Of a stretch of 64,000 nt of DNA, positions 22,211 through 35,800 are shown piece after piece. The notes below the pieces were generated by a model that did not search any database, was not told where the DNA came from, and saw only the letters and a list, made by a program, of their open reading frames with translations. Source of the stretch: Synanceia verrucosa (Eukaryota; Chordata; Actinopteri; Perciformes; Synanceiidae); contig CM056550.1 in the NCBI GenBank assembly GCA_029721515.1, forward strand, positions 15,182,406 through 15,246,405. Reading direction: 5' to 3'. Position 1 is the stretch's first letter; the number at the start of each line of letters is the position of its first letter. The translations under genes were made by a program, and so were the position numbers.

Positions 22211-23899
22211 TGTAGTTTTAGCAGCACAGCATTGAAAAGCCTCATACAGAATTGGCTGCAAGCGTTGAGTTGGTTGATGGAATGGCTGGAGGTGGCGCTA
22301 CAGTTGATGGTATGCGGTTTGTGCAGCAGCAGCTTCCAGTGCTTTCTGTCCTGCAGCAGTCAGGGTCATGGCCACTGCGGTTTGGCTTTGGTGCATTTAA
22401 GAGAAGCGCAATGCTGTTTGTGTATGTGCAGTGTGTACACTAAATGTTCAGTCATTCAGAGGTTTGTGTGTCTGTTACTGCTTGTGCATGTTTTACAGTG
22501 ATGTAGTCTCATATAGTGAAGGGATACATCATAAGAATCTAGTGGTTCTCACTGTGGGGCCTTGAGACCGTCCTGAGTTTCTCGTCAAACACAAGGAACA
22601 GCAGTTCAATATGATTTACTGAAGTGGAAATGATCTGTTATGTGATCACTACTGTAACAGCAATTTTGTCACTCACTAGCTATCATGCAGTTGATAATAC
22701 AAACTCACCACAAAGTCCGCTCAGTAGCTTTTCTGCAGCTTTCACTGACATCACGTGATCTGGAGATCAACTGCGAGGCTACTTCTAAAGTGCTCAATTC
22801 AAACTAGAGAACCTATAGAGAACTAGAGAACTATAACCTCATTCAGGCACCGGACGAGCTAGCTTGTTAGCCATGGCTAGCGATCCCATTGTTCTTGTTG
22901 TTGTTATTAAAGGTCATCAAGTGTGGGTAAACATTCCATGCTGTGTGCAGGGAGGCTCCGAAATGCTGAAGCCTACAGCAGTTAAACATCCCAAAGAGAA
23001 AACAATGCTGATATTTCCAGATATTTCATTTTCATGTTAAAATCAGCCGATAATATCTGAGGGGCGATATTATCGGACATTCCTACAAAATATGATTGAA
23101 AACCCCAGAACAACTACTGAGTGGACTGTTCGGTGAAATTGTTCACTCAGCTGCTGTTCCAAAAGTTCAGTCAGCAGCTGTTCCAAAAGTAAGAGTTAAC
23201 AGAGTCATCTAGTTTACCCTGAACTCACAGGAAGTGGACCTTGTGTCTACCTTGTGTCTGTCATCTACCTTGTGTGGCAGCTACAAAAATCAATCAATAG
23301 CACTCGGTCGTAGAAAGTATAGAAAGATAGATGTGATGCATCATGATTGATAGCTGTGAGTCTCTTCTGACACGTGATTGGTTCGACTGGGCGACCATGA
23401 TGCTGCGTCTCCATCACCTGATTGCTTCTGCTCACACTGGCTCCAGATGCAGACAAAATCTCAAGATGGCAGCTCCCGAATCCGCGATAATTTGGCTTCA
23501 CTTGTGCACAGTGGAAGAAGCGGTGGCACCGTCCATCGTTATATACACTTAGCATGTGTGCTAAATAAATAACCAGATGGCCATATATGTCAGTGGAACA
23601 GAATCTAATCAGCTAAGGTATGTTTGAGGAAGCTGGTCCGCTGTGTTGAAATCAGGCTGGCTAATGCTTGAAGCTTTGTGCTGCATGACAACAGAACACT
23701 GAGGATTGACACCAGTTAATACATTCTGATTGTATTTAACAAAAGCAGTGACATTTGTTTGTTTAAAGATGTCTCTCAGACAGGAGAAACACAGGACAGG
23801 ATATATAAAGACGAAGAGCAATCACTTGCATGATGATGGTTGGAGACTTGTGTCATGTTTGTGTTTAGGTGGAGCATCCCGTTGGGTGCACAGCGTGTC

Positions 23900-26800
23900 A
23901 TGGATGCAGTGAAGGAGGGTCACAAGAACCCCCTGAGCTCTGGCAAAATGGTGGCTCTGGCAGCAGGGCTGTCTGTCGGCGCTACGGTGGGCTACATGGT
24001 CTACCGCCATATAAGCAGCACCAACAACAGTGAGTATGTGCTGTTGAAAAGTTACTGTGCCTGTATTAACAACCATATAGAAATACAACTCATTTTCTCA
24101 TCCTATCTGTGACTGACTGTTGTCTCCTTGGACAGATCCGAAGCCCAACAATGAGGTGTCCAAAATGACTCTTCCAGTAGAAGTTTATAGGAACATATCC
24201 AGATACCAAGCCAAGTTTTTGGACATGGTGAGTAGGAGTGGGGACAGAAAATTGTGTCAATATGGTATCACATCAGTCTTTGCAAATTGTGATGACTGGT
24301 GTCCACCTTTCGAATTATGTGGGAGCCAATGGGAGCTGAGCTCCCATGAAGGCAGAAGTAAAAACCATGAAGTAAAATCCTACATCTGTGGGATGGTGGG
24401 ATCTGTCTTGACCAACTTTCATTATTTTAAACACACTTTCATTTTTCTGGCTAAAACAAACATGGTTTCCACAAGAACTGATAACACTAAGTCGATTTGT
24501 TTTGGAAACATTCCCCCCCTCTGTATTTAGTAGAATGGTTCAGGCCAGCTGCTCCATCAGACAGCCTGCAGAGAGCTAACTTTTCACAGACAGAGTGGAG
24601 GAGGAGATGACAGGATGCCTCAAAAGTCAGGGAGGAAAAAAGAAAAGAAACAAAGTTCAGACAGGAGAAAGAAGTGAAGGGTCGACAGTTTGTCACCCAG
24701 TTCTTTCATAGGTAAGGTGGGTCTGTTAGTGGTTCATGTGATGGAAATTTCTGGAACATTAGCCTGTTGGCTAGTCATAACTTTGTCCACAGTTTATAAG
24801 CTAGCTCACTTTTCTCTCCATATTAGCTCAGCACAAAGCTCAGATTATAATTCAACCTGCTGGTATCCGTCTGCAGTGTTAAAGCTGGAGTTATGGGTCA
24901 GGTATTATATGAATCTAGAAAACTTAAGGAACCAACCATGTTAAGCTTTTCAGGAAGAATACTAAATAATGCTCCAATGTTACCTTTGATCTTTGACCTC
25001 AAGATATGTGAGGGAATAAATTGAGTGAAAATTGTATCTTGTCCCAGTTGAAAAAAGTAACATACACTATATTGCCAAAAGCAGTCACTCACCTGCCTTG
25101 ACTCACATATGAACTTAAGTGACATCCCATTCCTAATCCATAGGGTTCAATATGACGTCGGTCCACCCTTTGCAGCTATAACAGCTTCAACTCTTCTGGG
25201 AAGGCTGTCCACAAGGTTTAGGAGTGTGTTTATGGGAATTTTTGACCATTCTTCCAGAAGTGTATTTGTGAGGTCACACACTGATGTTGGATGAGAAGGC
25301 CTGGCTCTCAGTCTCTGCTCTAATTCATCCCAAAGGTGTTCTATCAGGTTGAGGTCAGGACTCTGTTCAGGCCAGTCAAGTTCATCCACACCAGACTCTG
25401 TCATCCATGTCTTTATGGACCTTGCTTTGTGCACTGGTGCACAGTCATGTTGGAAGAGGAAGGGGCCAGCTCCAAACTGTTCCCACAAAGTTGGGAGCAT
25501 GGAATTGTCCAAAATGTCTTGGTATGCTGAAGCATTCAGAGTTCCTTTCACTGGAACTAAGGGGCCAAGCCCAGCTCCTGAAAAACAACCCCACACCATA
25601 ATCCCCACTCCACTAAACTTTACACTTGGCACAATGCAGTCCGACAAGTATCGTTCTCCTGGCAACCACCAAACCCAGACTCATCCATCAGATTGACAGA
25701 TGGAGAAGCGTGATTCGTCACTCCAGAGAACACGTCTCCACTGCTCTAGAGTCCAGTGGCGGCGTGCTTTACACCACTGCATCCAACGCTTTGCATTGCA
25801 CTTGGTGATGTATGGCTTGGATGCAGCTGCTCGGCCATGGAAACCCATTCCATGAAGCTCTCTGTGCACTGTTCTTGAGCTAATCTGAAGGCCACATTTG
25901 GAGGTCTGTAGCGATTGACTCTGCAGAAAGTTGGTGACCTCTTCACACTATGTGCCTCAGCAACCTCTGACCCTGCTCCGTCAGTTTACGTGGTCTACCA
26001 CGTCCTTATAATACAGCTCACAATAGTGAAATATTTAGGAGTGAGGAAATGTCACGACTGGATTTGTTGCACAGGTGGCATCCTATCACAGTTCCACGCT
26101 GGAATTCACTGAGCTCCTGAAAGCGACCCATTCTTTCACAAATGTTTGTAAAAGCAGTCTGCATGCCTAGATGCTTGATTTTATACACCTGTGGCCATGG
26201 AAGTGATTGGAACACCTGATTCTGATTATTTGGATGGGTGAGCGAATACTTTTGGCAATACAGTGTCGCTAGTTATTGCAATACCGGTTACTTTTTTTAC
26301 AAAATGTTTCAAATGACAATGTTAAATATCTTTAAAATGGTATTTTTAAACTTATTACATTATTTTTTTTTATATTGCAGTAAAACCTGATGGTGGTAAT
26401 ATTATATAGTAATAATAGGGTATAGTATATAGTATAGTAATTATATTCAATTGAGAATATTGAGAAAACTTTAAAAAGTAATGCCCTCCTTTGAATGTGC
26501 CATTGTCATCTGTAGTGGTTATTTGCATAAAACCACACAATTCAAATGATAAATGAATAGGGAATAAACACTTGTGTTATTATCTTTTTTTATTGCTGCT
26601 TCAGGTTCTCACAGTCCTTTTACTTACTAGAGAGCAAATCATAATGGAACTCAATGGGACCTCCATTGATATTAGCTGCTAGCTGCGTTAGCCAAGCTGC
26701 TAACAGCTAACATTAACTAACTCTGCTACTGCTTATTATTTATAACATCAACATGAGTTTTCCAAGTTCAAATCAAGTCCTATGAAAATTTTTGAGTTGA

Positions 26801-29800
26801 TTTTTGTTGGGGGGGAAAGACCTTGAAGGTTGTGGTGGGTTGAATGTGTGGTATCAGTCTTTTCAGGCAGTCTCACTCTGCTCTCCTGCTGTCTCTTCCT
26901 CTCTCTCTAAGGTGACCCAGAAATCTGGAGCTCATGTGAGGGTTTTGTCAGATTCAGGGGAGCCTGGATGCAAGACGACGGTGTGTTTCCTGCTGCAGGG
27001 CTCTGAGGAGCAGGTGTTGCTGGCCCGCTGTGTCCTGGAGAACCTGGTCACTGATTGTGAGCCGGTGGTTGAGGCGTTGGAAGTACCTCAGACAGCCTTT
27101 GGCCGTATAATAGGTGGTTATCAGATGTTGCAGATGAGTAGATCGATTCCTAGACTGAATTCATGTGCTAAAAGTAGAGCTGTGTGATATTTCGATATAT
27201 ATCGTAGTGCAGTATAAAAATGTCTACCGTACGATATAAGTCTCTGTTGTTTAAATCGTAATTTTAATGTAGCTACTTGGTTAGTTCTGTTGCTATGCTA
27301 ACGTTAATGTTACACTGTTTGTGGTTTAGATACGCCATGTAAAGCACGTCTAAATGTTGGTATGGCCACTGGATAATCCAAATATATCATGAAAGTTCAA
27401 AACATGTTCATTGTATGAAGCATAGACATAAAAAATTATGCAACACTGGATGGAAATAAATCTTGTGACATTGCAGAAGCTTTCCGAAACAATCCCACAG
27501 AGAATGCATGCCGTGTTACATTAATTTTTCACCAAGATGTTGCATTGATGATGGTAGAGTCTGACTGCTGCACAAAGCCTTCTGCAGCACATCCAGAGGT
27601 TCTCAGTGGGGTTATAAGGTCTGGACTCTGAGGTGAAAATGAACCAAGCTTTCACTATTTTGTTGTCATCTTGGAATATGGCCGTGCCATCATTGATGGA
27701 ATAACCTGCTCATTCAGTGTATTCAGGTAGTCAGCTGACCTCATTCTTTGACCACATACTGTTGATGAACCTGCAGTAATTATCCAATAGGAGGCTCCTA
27801 CCTGTTTGCTTAGTTAAATCCAAGTGGCTACTTTTTTTTGGCAAGGCAGTGTATGAAGGCTACTGTAGCATGTTTATGTCACCAAGGACATGTTTGCGGC
27901 AGTTGTAGCTTGGGAGTAAACAGAGGAAAAGCAGCATGGAGGATGTTGTGTTGCGTGTGAATTATTTATTCGCACTTATAACACATCTTTATTAGCAGCC
28001 AAACTGCACTGTAAAAGTACAGTGCAAACATAGCCGGACTTCCGGTTGCTCTTAAAGTAAGCCTTCAGAATAAAAGCATATTGGGGATATAACACTGATT
28101 ACACCACAGAGGAGATGGAGGAGAGAGCAATGGAAAGCGAAAATAACGTTACTTCCAAAAAAAAACAAAAACAAAACTGTATTATACCTGACCACTACCA
28201 AACAGCAGACACATCCAGTCAGATACCAGCTGAGGAAAACTGTAAAACATTTACAAGTTAAAGACAGATATTTGTGTGTGTTGCAGGCCGTGGAGGAGAG
28301 AGTTTGAAACTGATAACCAGGACAACAGGGGCCAAAGTGGCATGTTCCAAAGAGAAGACACTCGGCCCCGGGGCCAAAGGCAATGTGACGATCACAGGGA
28401 CCAGACAGGAAGTGAAACAGGCCAAGGTGAGGAGGCGTCAGAGACCTCAGAAACTAGGGTTGTAAGAGTTCACATTTTAACTCTTTGAGTGCCACCCATT
28501 TAAAAAAAAAACAAAACAGTGTCTTGTTCCAGCATTTTTGCCCATTTTGAGTCATATTTCTAGACCCACAGAGTATTTTTTTTTACTATGACTGTGAAAA
28601 CAGTTCTGTCCCCCTTATGCGCCCTGCATAAGCTGGCAGGCAGATAACCCTTTCCAAGTCACCACACTGACGTAGAAGTGTGTTTCAACTCCATTTAATG
28701 GGTCATTGGAGATGGTAAAACTGAAAGTAATATAACAGTACAAGTATGAGTACTTTAGTACTATAAACTCAATACAACTTAATACTGTGCACTAAATCAA
28801 CGGAGAATGCATTACATGCAAATAAACTAATTCTGACAGCTGTACATGACTTGAGGATGAAAGTAAATGGTGTCAGCTGACTGCAGACCAGTCAACATCA
28901 TGAAGACTCTGGTCTAAGAGACCAACTCTGGTTGGTTTGTTGTCACCTGACATCATTGATCAGACAGTCATTGATAATATAATCTGAAAAACTGTTGAAA
29001 AAAATGTGATTAGCATTAACTATTGAAACTAATTATCTGACAAGCCTAATACACTTACCACCATACACTTTTGAAATAGTCACTTTATCTTACATCCTGG
29101 AATGATAGTACATAAAACCTATACTCTTTAGAAAATATAAGTCCTGTTTTGCAGGAGCTGATTTTAGAAAAAGTCAGGGAGGACATGTTGGTGAGGACGA
29201 AGATCTCGCAGTCCTCGGCCCTGCGGCAGAAACGTGGCCACAGCGCTGTGAGGAGCACAGAGACTGAAGCACCGGTGGGCCTGAACAACAACGGGCCTTA
29301 CTCCCATCTGGAGAAAAATGGACTGATCCATGCTAACGGGACCACAGGAGAAGCAGGAAATGTTTTTAACAAGACTGAAGCGCTGAAACTCACCAAGGCA
29401 GAGGAAGTGGAGGAAGAGGAGGAGGGAGAGGAGAGCACCCCCACAGACTCACTCTCTGAAATTTCTAAGTTTGAAAGTGAGTTCACTTTGAGTCTGTAGT
29501 CGCTCTTTGAACAGTCACATCATACAAACATCATCAATTTTTCCTCACTGTTGTTCAGTTCCCAGCCCTGACCTGAGCTTCCAGCCTGACGAGCATCTAG
29601 AAGTTTATGTTTCTGCATCGGAGAACCCAAACCACTTCTGGATCCAGATCCTGGGGGTCCGTTCCCTTCAGCTGGACAAACTGACGGAGGAGATGGAGCG
29701 CTTCTACAACAGTGTCAACCCTGCTGTAAGAATAACTCCTGCTGTCTTTGCTTTTCTTCCAAGCTGCTTTATCTGACACTGAGCAACAACTCTGTGAGAG

Positions 29801-32800
29801 CTGTAAGAACTGTGAGGTGTTTCCTGTGGTGAAAACACACTGTGAGAGATGAACGGCACAGGTGCATGACGGTGCTCTAAGAACAGCTGCAAGTTAGTTA
29901 TCATAGCCTGTCCCACTGGTGGCCTGCTGCAGAACTGGATCAATGACAGCTCAATTAATGTAGTTTAAGTCAGTCTTGTAACTCAGTCTGACCCCGGCCA
30001 TAAGATAGACATTTTTTTTTATTGTCGCCAACATTTGTTGTGAATAAAAGTCTATAAAGCCAAGTAATTAAGTAATTAACTCATCACATTTTAAGTTTCT
30101 TTCAGTATCAGAATACTCCAGGGATAGTGGGGACATCGCAAATTGAGCATACTTTTAATCAAGATAAAACACAGGGAAATGTGATGTAGTGCACTACATT
30201 TTACCTTCTGGTAACATCTACCAAAGCCCCCAGATCACAGTCCTGAGGATCCAAAACTTAGAACATGATTCTTCCTCAGATAACAAGAAGGCAAACTATG
30301 ATGACAAGTAGTTACAAACTATGTGTCGTTGCGTTCCTAGAACACTGATGTATATGCAGATATCTGCCCTGTGAACCTACAGTTGTCTCAATTTTAGAAA
30401 CTCAGAGTGAGAACAAAAAGACTCCACAACTCAGCAGTAAAGTGTCTCCTCCTGTCTTCTAGGACCAGAGGGTGGAGACCATTGTGGTGGGGGACATTGT
30501 GGCTGCTCGGTATCATGACCACGGCACCTGGAACAGGGCCAGAGTGCTGGGGGTGCTGGCCTCAGGACTGGTGGACCTGTATTATGTGGACTTTGGAGAC
30601 AACGGGGAGCTACCCAGAGACAGCCTCCGCAGGATGAGGTATCTGAAACCATTGCTCTGCCTTTCACTGTCTGTTTAGACACAGCTACCTAATATATGGA
30701 AGAATGGAATTAAAAAACACAAACAATAGTGAGAGTATGCTATTAAATAGTAAATACAGTGTATAGGTGGATTTTAAAATATCATTGGGGGGGGGTAAAT
30801 ATCAGGGGAATTGAGAGAGGGGGAGGGAAATCAAAAGTGGGCATATTTTATCATTTATCAAATCTGTCTTACCCTTTATGTTATTTAAAAGAGACTTGCA
30901 GCATATTTTCTCGCCAGATTCATGACTTTGCACTGCACAGCTACATTACATTTTTGCTGACTTATATTATTTCATTCTCTACTTTTCAGTTATATGATTA
31001 TACATGGATGTGATATGAAAAGTGATAGTAATATATGTGTGTATATAGTGTATGTATATGTATATATACATCTATATATGTGTATATATGTACATACATA
31101 CATATACGTATATCTGCATGTGTTCTGTACTGTTTTGTTTTTTTGTTTTTTTTACCTTCTTTAGTAGATTTTCCAGAAGAATACGGTACAAAGGATAAAA
31201 ACTACATCAATAAAAAACACAAGACAAAGAGAATAAATAAATATAGAAAAATACAATTGTAAAAACAAATAAAATATATAATATTAAGACAAATGGATAA
31301 AATCTTCTAATCACCAAGGTCCAATTGGATCCCATCGTAGAGAACATTATTCTTAGTTTGATCCCACCTCAGGGAGCTTTGTCAGGAACTAGACTTTCTG
31401 ATTTGTAATAATAATAATAATAATGCTGCACATTATTTTATGTGGTAGCAGGTTGAAAGACATGGCACAGCTAAGTTAGTAACAGCTTTTGCTTTTTGCT
31501 GCATTAATATTTCAGGAGTGACTTCCTCAGCTTACCATTCCAAGCTATTGAGTGCAACTTAGCAGGAGTGAGGTCAAAAGGTAAAGCTCCTGTCTATTGA
31601 CTAAAAATAAAGTTCAAGTTGAAAGTCAACAGTATTGTGTATCATTCTAAAATCACACTAAGCTTCATATTTGGCTTGAATATATTTCTAAATATTCCTG
31701 TGTGTTGGTCAGGAGAGGCGTGGACTGAGGCAGCCCTGGATGACTTTGAGCAGCTGACGCACTGCGCTTCCTGGAGACCCCTGCAGGCCAAACTGTGCAG
31801 CTACTCTCACTCCGACATCTCCTCCTGGCCCAGCGTCAAGCTCTACGACAACAGCAAGGGCAAGGTTGGCTGGCATTCTGCTTATTAGTGCTTTGTTTCT
31901 CGTCCTGTCTGCTGTTTTCATGCACACATCTGGTAAAACAACTGTCCATTCCAGACTGTAGATATCGGCGATGAGCTGGTGAGGCTGGGCCATGCTGTCA
32001 GCTTCCAGGAAGCAGTGAACGGGAGGACTGAGCCTGGCAATCCTGGCTGTCTGCAGAGGATGCTGGTAGTTCACACTGAAACACAGTGACACATCAACAC
32101 TGGGTGATAAGGTTTAACTGAAAAACCAGATTGTGTGGATTTGCTCAGTGACTCTTTTAGGTGTCATTACACTTCATACCATGGACAACTGGACTTCAGT
32201 TAACAGGTTGTCTTGTAATGTTGAAATATGATTCTTGATTATGCCCTCACCAAACAACTCCCAACCTGTTTTCCATGAAAAGCTGAGCTTCATCGTTGCG
32301 CTGATGAGTTCAGAGGCACTCATTTATGAGTTGATTCAGGGTTCCCGCGGTTCCTTAAAAAATCTTAAAATGTCTTAAATCAAAATCCGGGTATTTAAGG
32401 TCTTAAGTTGTTTTAAATTTACTGTAAATTTGCTGTAGGTATTAAATTTTCAGAAGGTGTATTTAATGTCAACAGGAAAACACAGAATTCAGAGATTTAC
32501 CTCAGTTTTGCACAATATTTTGTTCACAAAGTTCACTCCTTTGTTCTTGGAAGTTGTAAAAAAGTTCAGTGTTATGCCTTCAGTTTATATCATTGTTTCA
32601 AGTGTTAAAGGGCTGAAAAAAATCATTAAAAAATATTATCAGAATTAATTGGTTATCACATTTTTTTTCCTGCTAAATATCAATGTCAGCATCGGGCTCA
32701 AAAACTCCATATTGGTCGGACCCTACAATAAACCGACTATTTTCTACTAAAGAAACTTATTGTATGTTATGACATTTTTGGGTCTTAAATTATATTTGTT

Positions 32801-35800
32801 GAGGTCTTAAAAATGTCTTAAAAAGTATTCAATTTTACTTTTAAAATGGTGCAAGAACCTTGTGATTGTCACCAAATCAGTTTTGCGCCACTTGATTCAG
32901 TAATTATTTACCAGATGTGACCTCTGTGGTGCCAGGGAGGAGGCAGTAGGCTATATACTGTACATACAGGCCACAACAGAACTCTGCCGCTCAGAGCTGT
33001 AACCATTTTAATTGGATGGCGATACAGTGTGGTCAAAAATTAGATGCATTTTGCATTAGTTATTTTTTTATCAGGCCTCCCAGTGGGTATGTAATATTAT
33101 TGTGGGTGTTGGATCACATTCCCGATCAAGTCAACATGCTTTTATGAATAAAACTAAACACTAAACACTTTGTTGTCCTCCTACAGGATGATGTGATAGG
33201 AGCATCATCAGAGCTAAGTCTCTCCTGTATCAGCTTATCGGGTGAGTACCAGAAAGAAAAATTACTGAAGTGACTCAACCAATGCACATTTTTTTTCTTT
33301 ACAGGGTGTCACTCTTCTTTTTTGGTGGGTTTGATTTGAAGGCAAACAACACGAAAGAAACACCTTTTCTGAGCAGGCGTCATCAGTGGCATCTCCACAC
33401 TGTCCATATATCCTGAGATATGTGGAGCAGAGTAGCAGCTCAGGCCCAGCCAAGTATGATTCACATTGTTGAGTCATCCCCATAGAAATAGTTCCCACAC
33501 TAAAGCCACAACACCAGCTGCCCTAATCCTGAAGCTGCCAGGCCGACGCTGCAGCTCACAAACTTACAACTTCCATTTCTGTTCTTCACTTAAAGGGGAC
33601 ATATCACGCTCCTCCAAGCTTGTACTTTAATAGGATTATATTTTGTTTTACTACAACATGTATGCTTTTTTTAAAGGGATGTTTTTTGCAGATGTCCAGT
33701 TAGTACTGATGGTGAAGAATGAAGAAAGAAATTCCACTCTACGTGCTGTATTAACGGAGAAAGCTGGTTTCTCTGCTGTTTTATCAGGATGGAGCAATGA
33801 GCTTACTATGCCTGATAGAATGCACTTACAGATAAACAAAAAATAGGCACACATGAACTAAGACAGGCCCTGTTAATGTAAAACATAGTTCATTCAAAAT
33901 GAAGCTCAACAAAACTGCCAGTCCATCAAGCTTTCCTCTGTTGTTTATTCTTAATTCGGTAAGAAGGGAATCTATGCCTTCTGTAGGGCTGGGTACCAAA
34001 CTTCAATATTTTTGTAGCAAAAAAGCTCTGATCCTATCAGGTATCAAAAAATTTATAATTTTTCGGTGCCAAATTCTGATTCCTCAGTGTCTGTGAACCA
34101 TGCTCTCGGATGTCTCTATAGATGGGGGGACATGTCCCCTTCAGATTCATAGAGACACTGATCCGCCCCCCCACTTTCCAGCATAAGTAGATAAACATTA
34201 CTGGTAAAACAGAGCATTAATGTCACTGCAGCAGCATTAGGAGCCTGGAGTTTGAGGGTGTATTCACACCTGCCTTGTTTGGTTTGATTAAAACAAACTT
34301 AAGTTTGTTTCCTCCTTTGGTTCGGACCTTTTTGGCCGGTGTGAATACAATCACTCGAACTCTGGTGCGGACCAAACAAGCGGATCGAGATCCAGCTGAG
34401 GAGGTGGTCTTGAAGCAGTTATCGAATCCCAGTGTGGTTCTTTTCAGGTTTTATAGCAGCCTGACCTCGATCCGACCCAGTTGCAAAAAAAATCTACCTT
34501 TTTGGATTTGACGGGCTCCCGTATATTTTTCGCGCATGTGACACAACACAGAGACACACGTGAAGCGAACGCTACCTGTTCCATCTTATGTACAGTAGAC
34601 CTGTTATTACTTTTGCATGTTGGACACATGGGAGCTCTTCTTGTCATCTGTTTTGTCTTTGTTGTTACAAAATTACGAGTATGATATTGTGAAACTCATG
34701 TTGCATCAAAAGGTCTTTATGCTCAAACGTTTTTACAAAAAGCTGTAACTGTATAAACTATATTGCTGTAAGTATAACGACAGCACGCAAAGTCTCCATT
34801 GTTTACATAGGCCTACTTTCACTTTTAGACTTCCTGCTTTACCCCGCCCACGTTTACTGTCCAATGGTTGAACGACCGTGGCATGTGTTAATTCTGGTCC
34901 TGTTTCAATTAATCACAGTGTGAAAGTGAACCGCACTTAAAAAAAAAAAAAAAATATTGGTCCGGACCAAAGCAAGCAAACTAACGGAGCTTCCTGGTGT
35001 GAATAGACTCATGGTGCGTTTGAGTTACATATGAATGTCGAAATTTCAAAGCTCCAAATCAAAATTTATATCAGAACCCTGAATCTCACCAACCAGACAT
35101 AGAATTCATGCTATCTGCTACTGACGTAAACAGTAACTACATGTTTTGTTCTTTGTCTGTAAGGCTGGAAGAGCTGGGAGCACTAAACTTTGAGGTTAAG
35201 ATGATCAGAGCTCCAAGTTCTGACTTCCAGTGAACACACCATAAGGCAAACTCTCACTCCCCAGGGTCCTAAAGAGGAACTGGTAACAGTCTGTGATTGT
35301 TGATCATCATCAGACCACTGTCTAGTATGTCTACCATGATAAAATAAAATAACCCATTGACTTGAAATCATAAAATAATAATAATAATAGATTAATACTA
35401 ATGATGACCATGATTAAAGCCCATATTACACAAAAACTTATTGCAGTATCGAAAAAAGTATTGTGGAACCGTTATCGAAACAAAGGTATTGAAATTGGCA
35501 TGGGTTCAAAAAAATTTGAACAATACCCAGTCCTAGCCACCTGTACACACTGAGCCCTGCTGGTTCTCTGACCTGTTCCCTGCAGACCATTCATACAGCA
35601 TAATGTTTGTCTTTTCCCGCTTCATCTTCTGGATCATTAATGTCCCACAAAAACTCACTGGGTTGTCTTATTTCACCATTTGTGGGTGTTGATCTTCATG
35701 CATTTAACCAGCGATGGTACCAGCGATGCTTGTGACAATGCCCTCTAAAAAGGAATAGCATATTTAGTACAGATAAAACCACAGAGGGCTTTTATTCCTG

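Larger units (their letters stand above)
20329..23868. other. Presumed tdrkh intron 1
   Basis: It holds a degenerate hAT-like stretch (20806-21575), a GT microsatellite (22142-22210) and several short ORFs without recognisable similarity. One of these, 21802-22044, is open for 80 codons but matches nothing that I know. A second run of GATATTATCGG motifs near 22990-23090 is a fragment of the same kind of repeat. Confidence 0.45.

Noticed and set aside
23768..23912. Upstream ATG (MSLRQEKHRTGYI) as the tdrkh start
   Set aside because: That frame stops at the next exon start and misses the conserved anchor. The ATG at 23900 in the exon beginning 23869 leads directly into the membrane segment.
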